Below are positions 27,633 through 37,030 of a stretch of 64,000 nt of DNA, piece after piece. A program made the position numbers and the translations under genes. The stretch spans positions 1 through 64,000 of the forward strand of contig CAJXMO010000019.1 in NCBI GenBank assembly GCA_913056495.1, in the 5' to 3' direction. The DNA is from an uncultured Alteromonadaceae bacterium. GTDB taxonomy: Bacteria; Pseudomonadota; Gammaproteobacteria; Enterobacterales; Alteromonadaceae. How positions within the stretch are numbered: the first letter of the stretch is position 1; each line of letters starts with the position of its first letter. Under the pieces are notes generated by a model. The model was not told the DNA's origin. It ran no database searches and was given only the letters and a program-made list of their open reading frames with translations.

Positions 27633-28739
27633 TTAAGCTTTCATTACGCCTTTATCGTCCAGCCAGTGAGCGTTGCCCTGCTCTACTGCCTCACTTAATT
27701 TTTTCAGCCCTTTATGTTTAGCATTTGATTTAATAATTTCATCTACAAATCGTTTGGTCGGCTCTAACTCATAGACATAGTCTTCGTTGCCTTCTACATC
27801 CATTGTTTTTTGTGCATAAGGGACATTTTTGATAACGCCTGCTTTTTCTAAATCTAACAGTGCCTGACGCATATCTCGACGTTTAGAGTCAATTTTCACC
27901 TGTTTTTTACCGAAGTTTTCCATGATCCGGTTTAAACTAATTTTTGTTGTGACATGATAAGTCGCGTTTTTCCAAACGTTACTTAAATATAAGTCTAAAA
28001 ACCGGCTAAGAGCACTCGAATAAGTTGTAAAGCGGCTGTATAACACTTGTCGATAGTTTAGTTTTAAAATTTCACCTACCAGATAATCAGAAAAGCCTAT
28101 CCAATAACGGTTTTTACCACGACCAACACCTGAACTCTCTAAAATTGCATCGCTGAAAATATCATGGGTAACTGTGTAATCTACGCCATCATTACCTTCT
28201 GAGATAATTTTAATTCGCGAGTCTTTCAATATCATCAATGACTCTTTAATGGCATCATAACTTCTGGTTTTATTGATTTTTTTAAGTTCTTCACGGACCT
28301 GATAGAGTGAAAAAAAGATGCCGTAGCGAGTTTGGTTACCCACTTTAACCCGGTTTAACCCTTGTTTGGCTGCAATAAGGAACAATACTTTCTCAATCAG
28401 TTCTTCTCTGTCGCCCGGATAAGCAAATACTTCTTCCGTTTGTCCAGATTTTGACTGGCGAACAACGAGCGCAGGTGAAATAACGGCTTTGAACTTTTTA
28501 TTTGAAAAGGTATAAGAATTGGTGCAGTTAATCGACCGATTTGCTGCTTCTTGCTTTGTAAACACTGCATTTTTACCACGCCAAAATCTTGGAATAATGT
28601 CTATACTACCGATCGAATTAGTATATTCTAAGTATTGTTCTGAATTTTTTTCGGCTTCGTCTAGCATCGAGAAAAGCGACATTTGCCGATTATCTTTCAG
28701 TTCGTTCAATTCTTCTTCTGTGGTTATAGGTGTTTCCAA
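27633..28739 (-). CDS. plasmid/chromid replication initiator (Rep_3-like winged helix)
   Basis: A 368-residue basic protein that looks like an iteron-binding RepB/Rep_3 initiator: two winged-helix-like halves (about residues 60-180 and 200-330), with KTRSYDAIKESLMILKDSRI in the first and TYSSALSRFLDLYLSNVWKN and DMRQALLDLEKAGVIKNVPY in the second. The start is a TTG at 28739 preceded by GGAGG seven bases away. The upstream 2.9 kb holds iterons, a DnaA box and Dam sites, and parB-parA lie beyond. I do not recognise a named close relative, and it is unlike Vibrio RctB in length. The initiator role rests on fold-like pattern plus an unusually clear origin. Confidence 0.78.
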   Translation of the reverse strand: METPITTEEELNELKDNRQMSLFSMLDEAEKNSEQYLEYTNSIGSIDIIPRFWRGKNAVFTKQEAANRSINCTNSYTFSNKKFKAVISPALVVRQSKSGQTEEVFAYPGDREELIEKVLFLIAAKQGLNRVKVGNQTRYGIFFSLYQVREELKKINKTRSYDAIKESLMILKDSRIKIISEGNDGVDYTVTHDIFSDAILESSGVGRGKNRYWIGFSDYLVGEILKLNYRQVLYSRFTTYSSALSRFLDLYLSNVWKNATYHVTTKISLNRIMENFGKKQVKIDSKRRDMRQALLDLEKAGVIKNVPYAQKTMDVEGNEDYVYELEPTKRFVDEIIKSNAKHKGLKKLSEAVEQGNAHWLDDKGVMKA

Positions 28740-28827
28740 AGCTCGCCTCCAGTTTTTGGACTTGTTGCAGATTAATGCTTTTTAAATTAATGTCCACCAT
28801 GGCTTAATGCTTTTTATTGATCTGTTT

Positions 28828-28846
28828 AGTACCTTATATTGATCCT
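28828..28846 (-). repeat. Long iteron L1
   Basis: TAGTACCTTATATTGATCC, the inverted, longer repeat class with a Dam site, about 90 bp upstream of the rep start; possibly the autoregulatory site. Confidence 0.75.
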
Positions 28847-28964
28847 TTATATTTGCGGCTTATTTTTCTGCAATTTTGGCGAAATAGTACCTAGTTTTTA
28901 CTTTGTGTAGCAGATTTATTAAATTTGTTTAATTAGTGTATCTTTCAATCGATTTAAACTTCTT

Positions 28965-28983
28965 TAGTGCCTTATATTGATCC
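28965..28983 (-). repeat. Long iteron L2
   Basis: TAGTGCCTTATATTGATCC, one mismatch from L1. Confidence 0.75.
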
Positions 28984-29176
28984 CTGTTTGAGTCGATCTA
29001 TTTATTAATAGGTTTAGGTTTTTTATAGGGATCTTTAAAAGGTATATGTAATATGGGAGATAACAAAAAATATATATAAATCAAACCATTAGATTGTTAT
29101 TGGATCTTTATTAAGTAGTATTAGTGGTGTATAAAGATACTAATCCGGTGGTTAAAAGGTATTATCCAGGATCAAA

Positions 29177-30988
29177 TTTAGGTACTAATGAGATAATCTT
29201 TTATCTTGATATCAACAACTTATCCCCATTTCATTTTCACTCACGGTAAATTTTAGGTACTAAAAACGAATCATTCTGTCGATTTTATCCACAAATTTAG
29301 GTTTTTCAGATCATTAAAGAGTATTATTAGATCGCTATTGCGATCGGTTTTGATCAAATTAAGGTGCTATAGAAAAACACTTACTCACATGTCTTTTCCT
29401 TCATTATTTGCTCAGATGTTCTGTTTAATCTTTAAATATTACTTTCTAACCTTTTGTTATATATACCTATTTTATATTTTTTCACTACCGAAAAAGATGA
29501 CGGTATATATTAGGTACTATTAAAAGGGACGAATTGCTTTTGGACTGATATTAAACTTATGACCTGTATTCTTCTTATTTAAGTCTACTTTTTGTGTGTT
29601 TAAGCTATGTCGAAAAGCCTCTTTCACATTTATGATGCCCTCAATACATATATAAGGTAGTAAACTTATCTATCGAAAGTGTATTCTTGCCCGGTCGCGT
29701 ATCTTATTAGGTACTAATCTCTTTGGTTAATTGCTATGTAAGGCTTTGTTCTGTGCGACCGCGGCCTATATTAGGCACTAAAATTCGCCAGATCCCCTTT
29801 TTAGCCGATAAATATCGCACTTAAACTACCTCAAGTAGCTTATTAGGTACTAATAAAGCTTAGCTTGCCCTGGGATCTTGCAAAAAATGCGTTAACTATG
29901 GCCAAAAGTGCGTTTTGGCAGCATGTATTAGGTACTATTATTTATCTCGCATACCTCAATGCGTGTGCATTTATGCTTTGATGGTATGTTTTAGGTAGTA
30001 TGTGCTCATTTATGAAATATAAACTTTTGATCTTAAAGCTAATTTCTTTAATTGATTGGCCACGTTATTAGTTAGGTACTAAACCGGCTAATTAAGCCCT
30101 GAGGTAGTGATTTTATCGTTAATACTGATTTATTCACGGATTAAGATCTTTATAAGGTAGTATTCTTGGCCACAAATTGGTGAAAATGTTAGCACTAGCG
30201 CCTAAGACAGCATGATTTAGGTACTAAAGTATGCTTTTAACTCGCTGTAAACTTTCTTGGTGGGGCTTATTAGGTAGTAAAGCTGAATGACAGATCCTTA
30301 TTAGGTACTATTTTCTTCGGTTTCGACACAAGGATTGGCTCACGTGATTAATTAGGTACTAATATTGTCCGCTTGGATTGATTTCTCAGTTGTATTCAGG
30401 TTATGACGGTACTTAATAGGTACTATAAAAGCAACCTCATGGTATTAGTTAGGTACTATTCGATTAGCTAAGTTATTATTTTCATTATTTTATTTATAGG
30501 CGGCACTAACTAGGTACTATTAATCTACCCATGGTACTAGTTAGGTACTATTGATTATCAAGACGTTACTAATAAGGTACTAAAGCTGCTTAAATTTACG
30601 ACGTTTGTTCGAAGAGATCTAAATCAGGTAGTATTTCTGTTTGACTGTTCACAGAAAAATCTTAAGATAAGTATATTTTTAATTATACTTAACATATTGA
30701 ATTTTAAAGGTTATTTTTATTTTTTGATTTGTGAGATCAGTATTAAGTACTATTTTATTAATGTGATCATTCTGCGTAGTATATTAGGTACTAATATAAG
30801 TGAAGGTTTCTTAACTTACCTGGGATTTGCTTATAGCTGAGTGCTGATGTTGTTCACGTTATGTTTTAGGTACTAATAATACCTGTCTGTGTAGCTTAAA
30901 AGGTAGTATTTTATTGGTATTTAATGTTTTATAAAGTGATAAGCATCTGATTTAAATTCGTTTTTTCACGTTATGTTTTAGGTACTAA
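29177..30988 (+). repeat. Short iteron array
   Basis: Exact TTAGGTACTA starts at 29178, 29253, 29510, 29707, 29843, 29928, 30072, 30217, 30301, 30352, 30449, 30541, 30784, 30866 and 30978. Close variants (TAAGGTAGTA, TTAGGTAGTA, ATAGGTACTA, CTAGGTACTA, TCAGGTAGTA, AAAGGTAGTA) start near 29653, 29991, 30153, 30270, 30416, 30510, 30573, 30624 and 30898. All point the same way. Confidence 0.88.
29285..29293 (+). promoter_or_regulatory. DnaA box
   Basis: A perfect TTATCCACA. A near match TTATCCCCA is at 29220-29228. Both lie at the rep-proximal edge of the array beside clustered GATC sites. Confidence 0.75.
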
Positions 30989-31106
30989 ACGCCAACTCGT
31001 TTTTTGAGATAAAGTTAATCAACCAGGTTTATGCAGGCTTTCCAGTTTTTCGAGCTACAGCCTGTGCTCACTGGCGAAATCGCTCGTTTTAGATCTTGTT
31101 ATTTTA

Positions 31107-31125
31107 TAGTACCTAATAATGATCG
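31107..31125 (-). repeat. Long iteron L3
   Basis: TAGTACCTAATAATGATCG, inverted relative to the short array, at its far end. Confidence 0.7.
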
Positions 31126-31422
31126 CCTTCAATTTGATTAATCACTTTATCTTGTGTTGTATGCTTGCCCAAATGAGTTATAGCTGAAATTATTGCATTG
31201 ATTTCGAACTGATGAGCCTTGTGTATTCCGCTTTACTATCTGGAATATTGTGAATGTGTACTCTGCTTGCTTTGCGAGGATCATTTTTACCTGGCTGATA
31301 GTAACCGGATATTTGCGCAAACAAATATAATCGGCAGACGAAGCTGTCGGAATTCTGGACAGGCGAACTGATAGCTAGTTGTGAATGTATTTTCTTTGTT
31401 GGTGTATTCGTTATTTTAGTTA

Positions 31423-31441
31423 TAGTACCTAATACTGATCG
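31423..31441 (-). repeat. Long iteron L4
   Basis: TAGTACCTAATACTGATCG, the last copy before parB. Confidence 0.7.
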
Positions 31442-31530
31442 TATTAAATGAAATCTTGCTTGCGGCTTCGAATAACTACTTTTTTGTATATCAGGTGTTA
31501 AGTCCTGTTTTAATATAAATCATGATACAA

Positions 31531-31566
31531 AAAAGAAACAATATCGTATGTGATATTGTTGCTTTT
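31531..31566 (-). terminator. Hairpin downstream of parB
   Basis: AACAATATC / GATATTGTT extended by AAAAG / CTTTT with one bulge. On the minus strand it ends in TTTCTTTTTT, about 95 bp after the parB stop. Confidence 0.65.
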
Positions 31567-31660
31567 AATCATTAAAGAAACAGGAATCTCATGAATTTTA
31601 AAATTTAAAAAAGTATAAACTTGAGTTTAAAATCCTATTTTTAATCAGAAAGTATGCGTT

Positions 31661-32698
31661 TTATGATAAATTTGCAATTGTGTCATTTAAACTGCTTAAC
31701 AGCTCTTCTTCATTATCCGAAGTGACTTTAATTAAAATAGCATAGCCATCAGGTGTTTTTATTAAACTCGCTTTATCTGAAAAATCTTTTTCCGTTTTCA
31801 CGCTGAATGATTTAGGTTTATTTTTAACTTCTAAAACTTGCTTAAATAAATCTGCTGAACTTTTTAAATCTATTTTCGCTAATTTTGTTAATCCATCATT
31901 TGCTTTTTCGGTCAGGTTTTCTTTAATAATGCGTCTCCATAGAGTCGCTAATTCAACTACTCTTCGAATAGAAAGTTTATACTTTTCGTTCTCTGACAGT
32001 GAAGTTTCAATAATCTCCGGTAAATCATTAATTGATAATACCTGACTGGCCCAGGTTCTGGATTTACCTAAACGTTTTGCTAATGTCGTAACACTATCAA
32101 AAACTGGATTATCTCCAGAAAGCAGGGCTAAATAACTAGCTGCAATTGTGAAAGGGTTAGGGTCAAGACGACCTTCATTTTCAATAACTGCAAGCATTTT
32201 TGCATCATCATCATTAATGTCTTCTAATAATAATGCTGTTAGCGGTTTTTTAGCTGAAATTGTCGCTTTTCGTCTTCTTGAACCCGTAATTACTTCATAT
32301 TTGCCATCGGTTAATTTAACTTTTACGGGTTCTGCGTTAGTACCGTTTGATTCAATCGATTCTATGATATCTTCGACCGGTGGGTCTTCATTAAACCTCG
32401 GGTTGCCATGCCAGACTTTCGTTTGGGTAGCGGGTTCATCAATCAGAATAAGTTTACAGCTGGTTCGTTTGCCTGACGGTAGCATATAAAAAGAACCAAC
32501 ATCGGCAATTGCTTTTTTAGCTGGCTGATTTACCGGCGCTATATTGGCTTTTTGGGGGAGAATCTCTGTTGGATCAAAGGTGTCCATTTCCAGATCAACC
32601 GCTGAATTTTTGGCTTTATTTTTATTTCCTAAGCCACTGAGCATACTTAAATCTTCTTTCATTAAGTTTGCCATAGCTGCATTTCTTTTTTTTATCAT
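31661..32698 (-). CDS. parB: ParB partition protein
   Basis: A 345-residue ParB/SopB-type protein. It has a flexible N-terminus, then a ParB/Srx CTPase-like domain with NPRFNEDPPVEDIIESIESN and the box motif ITGSRRRKATISA. A helix-turn-helix domain follows (LAKRLGKSRTWASQVLSIND), then a C-terminal dimerisation region. Its ATG overlaps the parA stop as ATGA, so it is translationally coupled. It should bind the GTTAAGCTNGTTAAC dyads upstream of parA. Confidence 0.88.
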   Translation of the reverse strand: MIKKRNAAMANLMKEDLSMLSGLGNKNKAKNSAVDLEMDTFDPTEILPQKANIAPVNQPAKKAIADVGSFYMLPSGKRTSCKLILIDEPATQTKVWHGNPRFNEDPPVEDIIESIESNGTNAEPVKVKLTDGKYEVITGSRRRKATISAKKPLTALLLEDINDDDAKMLAVIENEGRLDPNPFTIAASYLALLSGDNPVFDSVTTLAKRLGKSRTWASQVLSINDLPEIIETSLSENEKYKLSIRRVVELATLWRRIIKENLTEKANDGLTKLAKIDLKSSADLFKQVLEVKNKPKSFSVKTEKDFSDKASLIKTPDGYAILIKVTSDNEEELLSSLNDTIANLS

Positions 32699-33447
32699 TG
32701 TGCAGCCTCCACTTCAGATTCTTTAAAACAATTTCTAATCATTGTTGGTTTTCTTTTACCTATGCATTCATCAAATAACATTTGGAATGAAGCTGCGCCT
32801 TTTGCTTTCTTATCGATTACGGTAGCGCCTTCTTCTGTTTCTACGTAACTAGTCGTTTCATATATTATAACTGACGAAAGAGAAACGTATTCACTGTAAC
32901 CTTCTTTTAAAAATGAAATGACTTCATTATTTCTTTTTTTAGATACTTTCTTCAGACGACTCATAACCAATCTATGGTCCAATCCAACAAAATCCGGATC
33001 ACTTAATTTGAGCGTTTCTTCTGCCGTCTGAATGATTTTTACAATTCTTGGAATTTGTTCAATATCTTTATGTGAGACGGAGAGGGGAGTCAGTATAATA
33101 TCCGAGATCACCGCAGTTCGTTGAAAGTCTGCATCCGAATCTGCTTTGTTATCAATAATGATAAGGTCAAACGAATTTGAAAGTGTATTTATGGTTCGTC
33201 TGACATCCTCTTCACCTGGGTTTCTGGTGATTTGAGTGATTTCCGGAATGGGTGGTTTTCCTTCGTTGAGCATTTCTTCTATTAATTCATTTCTACGGAC
33301 GCCAAACTTGGTTGAGGTTCCTTGTCTGTCCATATCATAAATTAATACTTTATAACCTCGTCTTGCGCCTTCTGCTGCAAGGTTCTCTGCTGTCGTTGAT
33401 TTACCAACGCCACCTTTTGTTGATGAAATACTAATAATAAAAGCCAT
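32695..33447 (-). CDS. parA: ParA partition ATPase
   Basis: A 250-residue Walker-type ATPase with the deviant Walker A SSTKGGVGKSTTAENLA at the N-terminus, the Walker A' region YDMDRQGTS, and Walker B FDLIIIDNKA. The ATG at 33447 is chosen because GGAGGG sits four bases upstream; the first in-frame ATG at 33459 overlaps that Shine-Dalgarno and lacks its own. It has no N-terminal DNA-binding extension, so it is like type Ib or chromosomal ParA. It segregates the replicon with ParB. Confidence 0.9.
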   Translation of the reverse strand: MAFIISISSTKGGVGKSTTAENLAAEGARRGYKVLIYDMDRQGTSTKFGVRRNELIEEMLNEGKPPIPEITQITRNPGEEDVRRTINTLSNSFDLIIIDNKADSDADFQRTAVISDIILTPLSVSHKDIEQIPRIVKIIQTAEETLKLSDPDFVGLDHRLVMSRLKKVSKKRNNEVISFLKEGYSEYVSLSSVIIYETTSYVETEEGATVIDKKAKGAASFQMLFDECIGKRKPTMIRNCFKESEVEAAQ

Positions 33448-33595
33448 TTTGCCCTCCATTTTTTATTTTTATAATTCTATTGTATTTTAAATATCAAGCA
33501 ATGTTTTTTTTAGATTTTTGTGCTCGTTTTTATACTTTTTAATCATTTGTATATAAGAGAGTCCTTTCTTAGCCGTTTATTTGTACTTTAACAGT

Positions 33596-33975
33596 GTTAA
33601 GCTGGTTAACAGGGGGATTAGAAGGTCGTGTGTTAAGCTGGTTAACAGCAAGGTATGAGTTGGCGTTAACTAGCTTAACACCTCAAGTTAATAGTTTTAA
33701 AAATGCCTTCTACTTAGAAGTGACTGAGTGTTAACCAGCTTAACGCTTTCTATCGGTGGTTATATATCGTTAAGCTGCTTAACAGTAAAACGATATGAGG
33801 TATAACAGCTTCTGGTGTATATTCAATCGTATTTTACAGGAGGAGGGGAGGGCGTTAAGCTAGTTAACACCCTACATGGTTAATGAGAATATTTTATAAG
33901 TTAAACAATAGCGTTAAGCTGATTAACACTTATTAATAACCTAATATCCAATGTTCTCCTGTTAAGCTAGTTAAC
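33596..33975. repeat. Eight 15-bp dyads: probable centromere (parS) and par operator
   Basis: Copies of GTTAAGCTNGTTAAC or its complement at 33596, 33632, 33665, 33730, 33769, 33854, 33913 and 33961. All keep GTTAA and TTAAC arms around a 5-bp GCTNN-type core. Spacings run from 33 to 85 bp. They lie directly upstream of parA with no gene between, the usual place for parS/operator repeats of plasmid partition loci. Confidence 0.85.
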
Positions 33976-34970
33976 AGTAAAAGCTAGTTGTTGAAAAAAT
34001 TAATTAAAGCAGCGTGATTGTAATAATCTAAACAAGTATCTTATTGTTACTATTCTTTATTTGGTATTGTTCGTTCTTTTCTAATTTAAGTTACAAAACT
34101 ACAAAAATTAATCAGTTTGGCTTTGGTAAGCTAAAAGGCGCACAATACAAAGGTGAAAGAGAGTCGCTAGTTCGCAATAGGGTAATTAACTATCTTGTAA
34201 TTTTTACCCGTGTATAAGAAGAATACTTAATGCCAGCTAGATTTATCGAGAAATGATAAATAGAGATAAACATAAAAGCTTATTAAAATTGTTTATTATT
34301 GAAATGAATAATAACGGCCATGGCTAATCAAAAATACAGCCTTTCTGTACTTCATCAATAACGGCTATTTTTACTCAAAATGATTAGATTCGAAAGCTCT
34401 ATATTGCTATAGCTGATTTGCATTGTACGTTAGAATTTATAAACTTTAACTTGTTTTTACATTTACAGGCATACAAATTTGGAATTATGTAATCCTGATT
34501 ACAACTTAACGCTTTAACTAAAATTATTCAGACAATTTTCAGACCCAATAAGTCATTAATCAGATATGCTTCAAATGTTATCTCATTTGCGATAATCAAA
34601 TGTTTTCAAATTTAATAGTGACCTCTTCATTCGCATAAAAACAGTTTTAATCTGCCGAGCCTGTTTTTAAATACACGATTAATGATGAGTTGTTCATGTA
34701 TTTTGATTCTATGTGGCTCATACCATATATGGTGATGTTGGGAAGAATCGTTAGCAAAATTAATTTAAAATGATCTTCAGACGGATAAAAATGGACTTGT
34801 TGACATTTTTTAATGCAAATCGATGCAAATTTTAAATTTGATCTACCTTTACGCAAATAAGTGTATAAAATACGATTGAACTCTATAGTTGGCTTGGTAT
34901 GATTGATTCTGTATTTTGATGATTGTTTTGGCCAATTATAGACTGAGTAAAAAAATTTACTGGAGAAGAT
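33976..34970. other. AT-rich gene-free stretch
   Basis: About 1 kb between the centromere repeats and the first DhuI-like gene. The frames present are short and without family features. I see no repeat or operator copy in it beyond a promoter-like segment just ahead of 34971. Confidence 0.5.
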
Positions 34971-35603
34971 ATGAAAATTGCATTAATGAACGAGTTTAGC
35001 CAAGCTGGCAAAAACCCAATTGTACTTGAACAACTAGAAACTGTAGCTGCCGAGCAAGGCCATAGCGTTTTTAACGTAGGTATGGACGGTGACAACGACC
35101 ACAGATTAACTTATATCCACTTGGGTATTATGGCAAGTTTATTATTAAATTCAGGTGCTGTGGACTTTGTTGTATCTGGATGTGGTACAGGTCAGGGCGC
35201 TTTGATGTCGCTTAATGCATACCCAGGTGTAACTTGTGGTTATTGTATTGACCCTTCTGATGCTTATTTATTTGCACAAATCAATAATGGTAATGCATTA
35301 TCTTTACCTTTTGCAAAAGGCTTCGGCTGGGGCGCTGAGCTTAATATTAAGTACATTTTTGAAAAAGCGTTTACAGGTGTTAAAGGCCAAGGGTACCCAC
35401 CTGAGCGTAAAGCATCACAAGTTGAAAACGCAGGTATCTTATCAAAAGTAAAAGAGACCGTAGCTAAAGATTATATTGAAGCTATGGAATCATTAGATCC
35501 TGAATTGGTTAAGCACGCAATTAGTGGTCCTCGTTTCCAAGCATGTTTCCTTGAAAACTGTAAAGATGAAAAAATAGCTGAGTTTGTAAAAGCACGCTTA
35601 TAA
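34971..35603 (+). CDS. RpiB/LacAB-family sugar isomerase, DhuI-like (copy 1)
   Basis: A 210-residue RpiB/LacAB-fold isomerase with the active-site loop VVSGCGTGQGALMSLN, whose Cys corresponds to the RpiB catalytic cysteine. PFAKGFGWGAELN and GQGYPPERKASQ match the long C-terminal form known from DhuI, the 4-deoxy-L-threo-5-hexosulose-uronate isomerase that handles unsaturated uronates from lyase action. That would fit pectate or rhamnogalacturonan lyase products, as an alternative to KduI. A close paralogue is at 43122. The start has ACTGGAGAAGAT just upstream. The family is sure; the substrate is inferred from similarity and context. Confidence 0.75.
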   Translation: MKIALMNEFSQAGKNPIVLEQLETVAAEQGHSVFNVGMDGDNDHRLTYIHLGIMASLLLNSGAVDFVVSGCGTGQGALMSLNAYPGVTCGYCIDPSDAYLFAQINNGNALSLPFAKGFGWGAELNIKYIFEKAFTGVKGQGYPPERKASQVENAGILSKVKETVAKDYIEAMESLDPELVKHAISGPRFQACFLENCKDEKIAEFVKARL

Positions 35604-35613
35604 TCATCACCTA

Positions 35614-35644
35614 CAGAAGCAACTGAACCCGTTAGTTGCTTCTG
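35614..35644 (+). terminator. Hairpin after DhuI-like copy 1
   Basis: Perfect 11-bp inverted repeat CAGAAGCAACT / AGTTGCTTCTG eleven bases after the stop; the following DNA is pyrimidine-rich but without a long T run. Confidence 0.65.
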
Positions 35645-35903
35645 CCTCTATTCTTACCTTTCTCTTCCATTCCATTTATTTTACACCGCTTAAAGATTTT
35701 TCTACGCTTAAGACACTATTTGACCATTGTGTGATTGACTATGATTGTTGTTGGTTGTTTGTGTTGACTTGATGTAATCAAAAGTTTATTCTTTTATCAA
35801 TTTATAAACTTTCTGCGCGATTTATTTTACATTTTTGTTTGGCTTACATCGTAAGATACTTAAATAAATCGGCGGCCCTTGGGTAGAAACGTTCGTTATT
35901 GAT

Positions 35904-36998
35904 ATGATAAAAGGCAAATCTTACTTAATAACATTGGCATTAATTTGTCAGTCTGCTGCAGGCTCTGAGGCAGTGACTAAAATGCCGGATAATACGCCTT
36001 CCTCTGCTGCCGAAGATATCAGCTTGCATCATATTGATGCCTTGAACATCCATGACCCTGCGATATTAGCTGATCCTGTTACCCAAACCTACTATGTCTA
36101 TGACGGCTATGATCCAAAAGCTGGCTTTGAAAATAAAAAAATCAAACAGGGCGAGCGGGCTGGTGTAGAAGCGTACTGGAGTAAAGACTTAATCAACTGG
36201 CAAGGGCCAAAACTGGTTTATCAGATTGACCAAAATAGTTGGGCCCAAGCAGATCAATCTCCTTGGGCCCCTGAAGTTGCATACTATCAGGGTCAGTATT
36301 ACCTATTTGCTACTTTGCATAATTATAAGAATATATTTCACAAACCGGATGGCAGACCGGCAATATTTCAGCGCGGTACTCAGATATTTGTATCCGACAA
36401 TCCATTAGGTCCATTTAAGCCAATATCAGATACAAGTCAAACGCCACAGAATGAGATGGCTTTAGACGGCACATTATGGGTTGAAGATGGCCAACCTTGG
36501 ATGATTTATTGCCAGGAATGGATTCAAACGGGCGATGGTTTATTTAAAGCTGTGCGCCTTTCAAAAGATCTCTCTACGCCCATAGGAAAGCCGATTACTT
36601 TATTTAGTGCTGCCGACGCTCAATGGGCTGCTAATTATTCTAAGTTTGTTGAGCATGAGATTAGAGCGAGTGTTTCAGACGGCCCCTGGCCCTATAAAAC
36701 CAAAGACGGACGTTTATTGTTAATTTGGTCCAGTTGGAATAAAGACAAATCTCAAGCTTATACCACGTCTGTAGCCTATTCGGATAACGGAAAATTAACG
36801 GGCAATTGGCTCCAAAGAGAGCGGCCTTTAATTGCAGATGACAGAGGGCACGGCAATATATTTAAAACCTTTGACGGTGAACTCAGGTTGGCGCTTCATC
36901 GCTACTTTAAACAGCCAAATACCAGATTACAGATATTTAAACTCGAAGATACAGGGCTAGATATTCAAATTATCAAGCAACTGTACGGACATCAATAA
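35904..36998 (+). CDS. secreted GH43-like glycoside hydrolase
   Basis: A 364-residue five-bladed beta-propeller of the GH43 type with an N-terminal signal peptide (about residues 1-20). The catalytic base region is LNIHDPAILADP, and ALDGTLWVEDGQPWMIY holds the pKa-modulating Asp. The position where GH43 enzymes usually have the acid Glu reads ASVSDGPWPYK, with Asp in place of Glu, as in some poorly known GH43 subfamilies. It is followed after 32 bp by GH42 and then rhaM, an apparent operon. A substrate with galactose, arabinose or xylose side chains, for example rhamnogalacturonan I, is plausible. Confidence 0.75.
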   Translation: MIKGKSYLITLALICQSAAGSEAVTKMPDNTPSSAAEDISLHHIDALNIHDPAILADPVTQTYYVYDGYDPKAGFENKKIKQGERAGVEAYWSKDLINWQGPKLVYQIDQNSWAQADQSPWAPEVAYYQGQYYLFATLHNYKNIFHKPDGRPAIFQRGTQIFVSDNPLGPFKPISDTSQTPQNEMALDGTLWVEDGQPWMIYCQEWIQTGDGLFKAVRLSKDLSTPIGKPITLFSAADAQWAANYSKFVEHEIRASVSDGPWPYKTKDGRLLLIWSSWNKDKSQAYTTSVAYSDNGKLTGNWLQRERPLIADDRGHGNIFKTFDGELRLALHRYFKQPNTRLQIFKLEDTGLDIQIIKQLYGHQ

Positions 36999-37030
36999 AG
37001 AATTAAAAATCAAATAATAGGAATTAGCAA

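Larger units (their letters stand above)
28740..31450. other. Replication origin region with iteron array
   Basis: About 2.7 kb without credible genes. It holds about 24 direct repeats matching AGGTA(C/G)TA, 15 of them exactly TTAGGTACTA, between 29177 and 30988, plus about five degenerate copies. Spacing is irregular overall, but copies at 30417, 30449, 30510, 30541 and 30573 are 31-32 bp apart or a multiple of this. Four longer inverted copies, TAGTACCT(T/A)ATA.TGATC, lie at the two ends. A DnaA box and about ten GATC sites cluster at 28840-29355. This is the layout of an iteron-controlled origin with handcuffing repeats. Confidence 0.85.

Noticed and set aside
29338..29523. Small open frame inside the origin
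   Set aside because: Low-complexity hydrophobic translation overlapping iterons, with no ribosome site or family features.
29177..30988. Short repeats as a CRISPR array
   Set aside because: Units are only about 10 bp, spacing is irregular (31 to over 200 bp), and they sit between rep and par genes with a DnaA box; iterons explain them better.
34891..34912. TTGGCTTGGTAT resembling the context of the operator at 63877 upstream of the first DhuI-like gene
   Set aside because: The shared part is only the flank; the ATCGAT dyad itself is absent.
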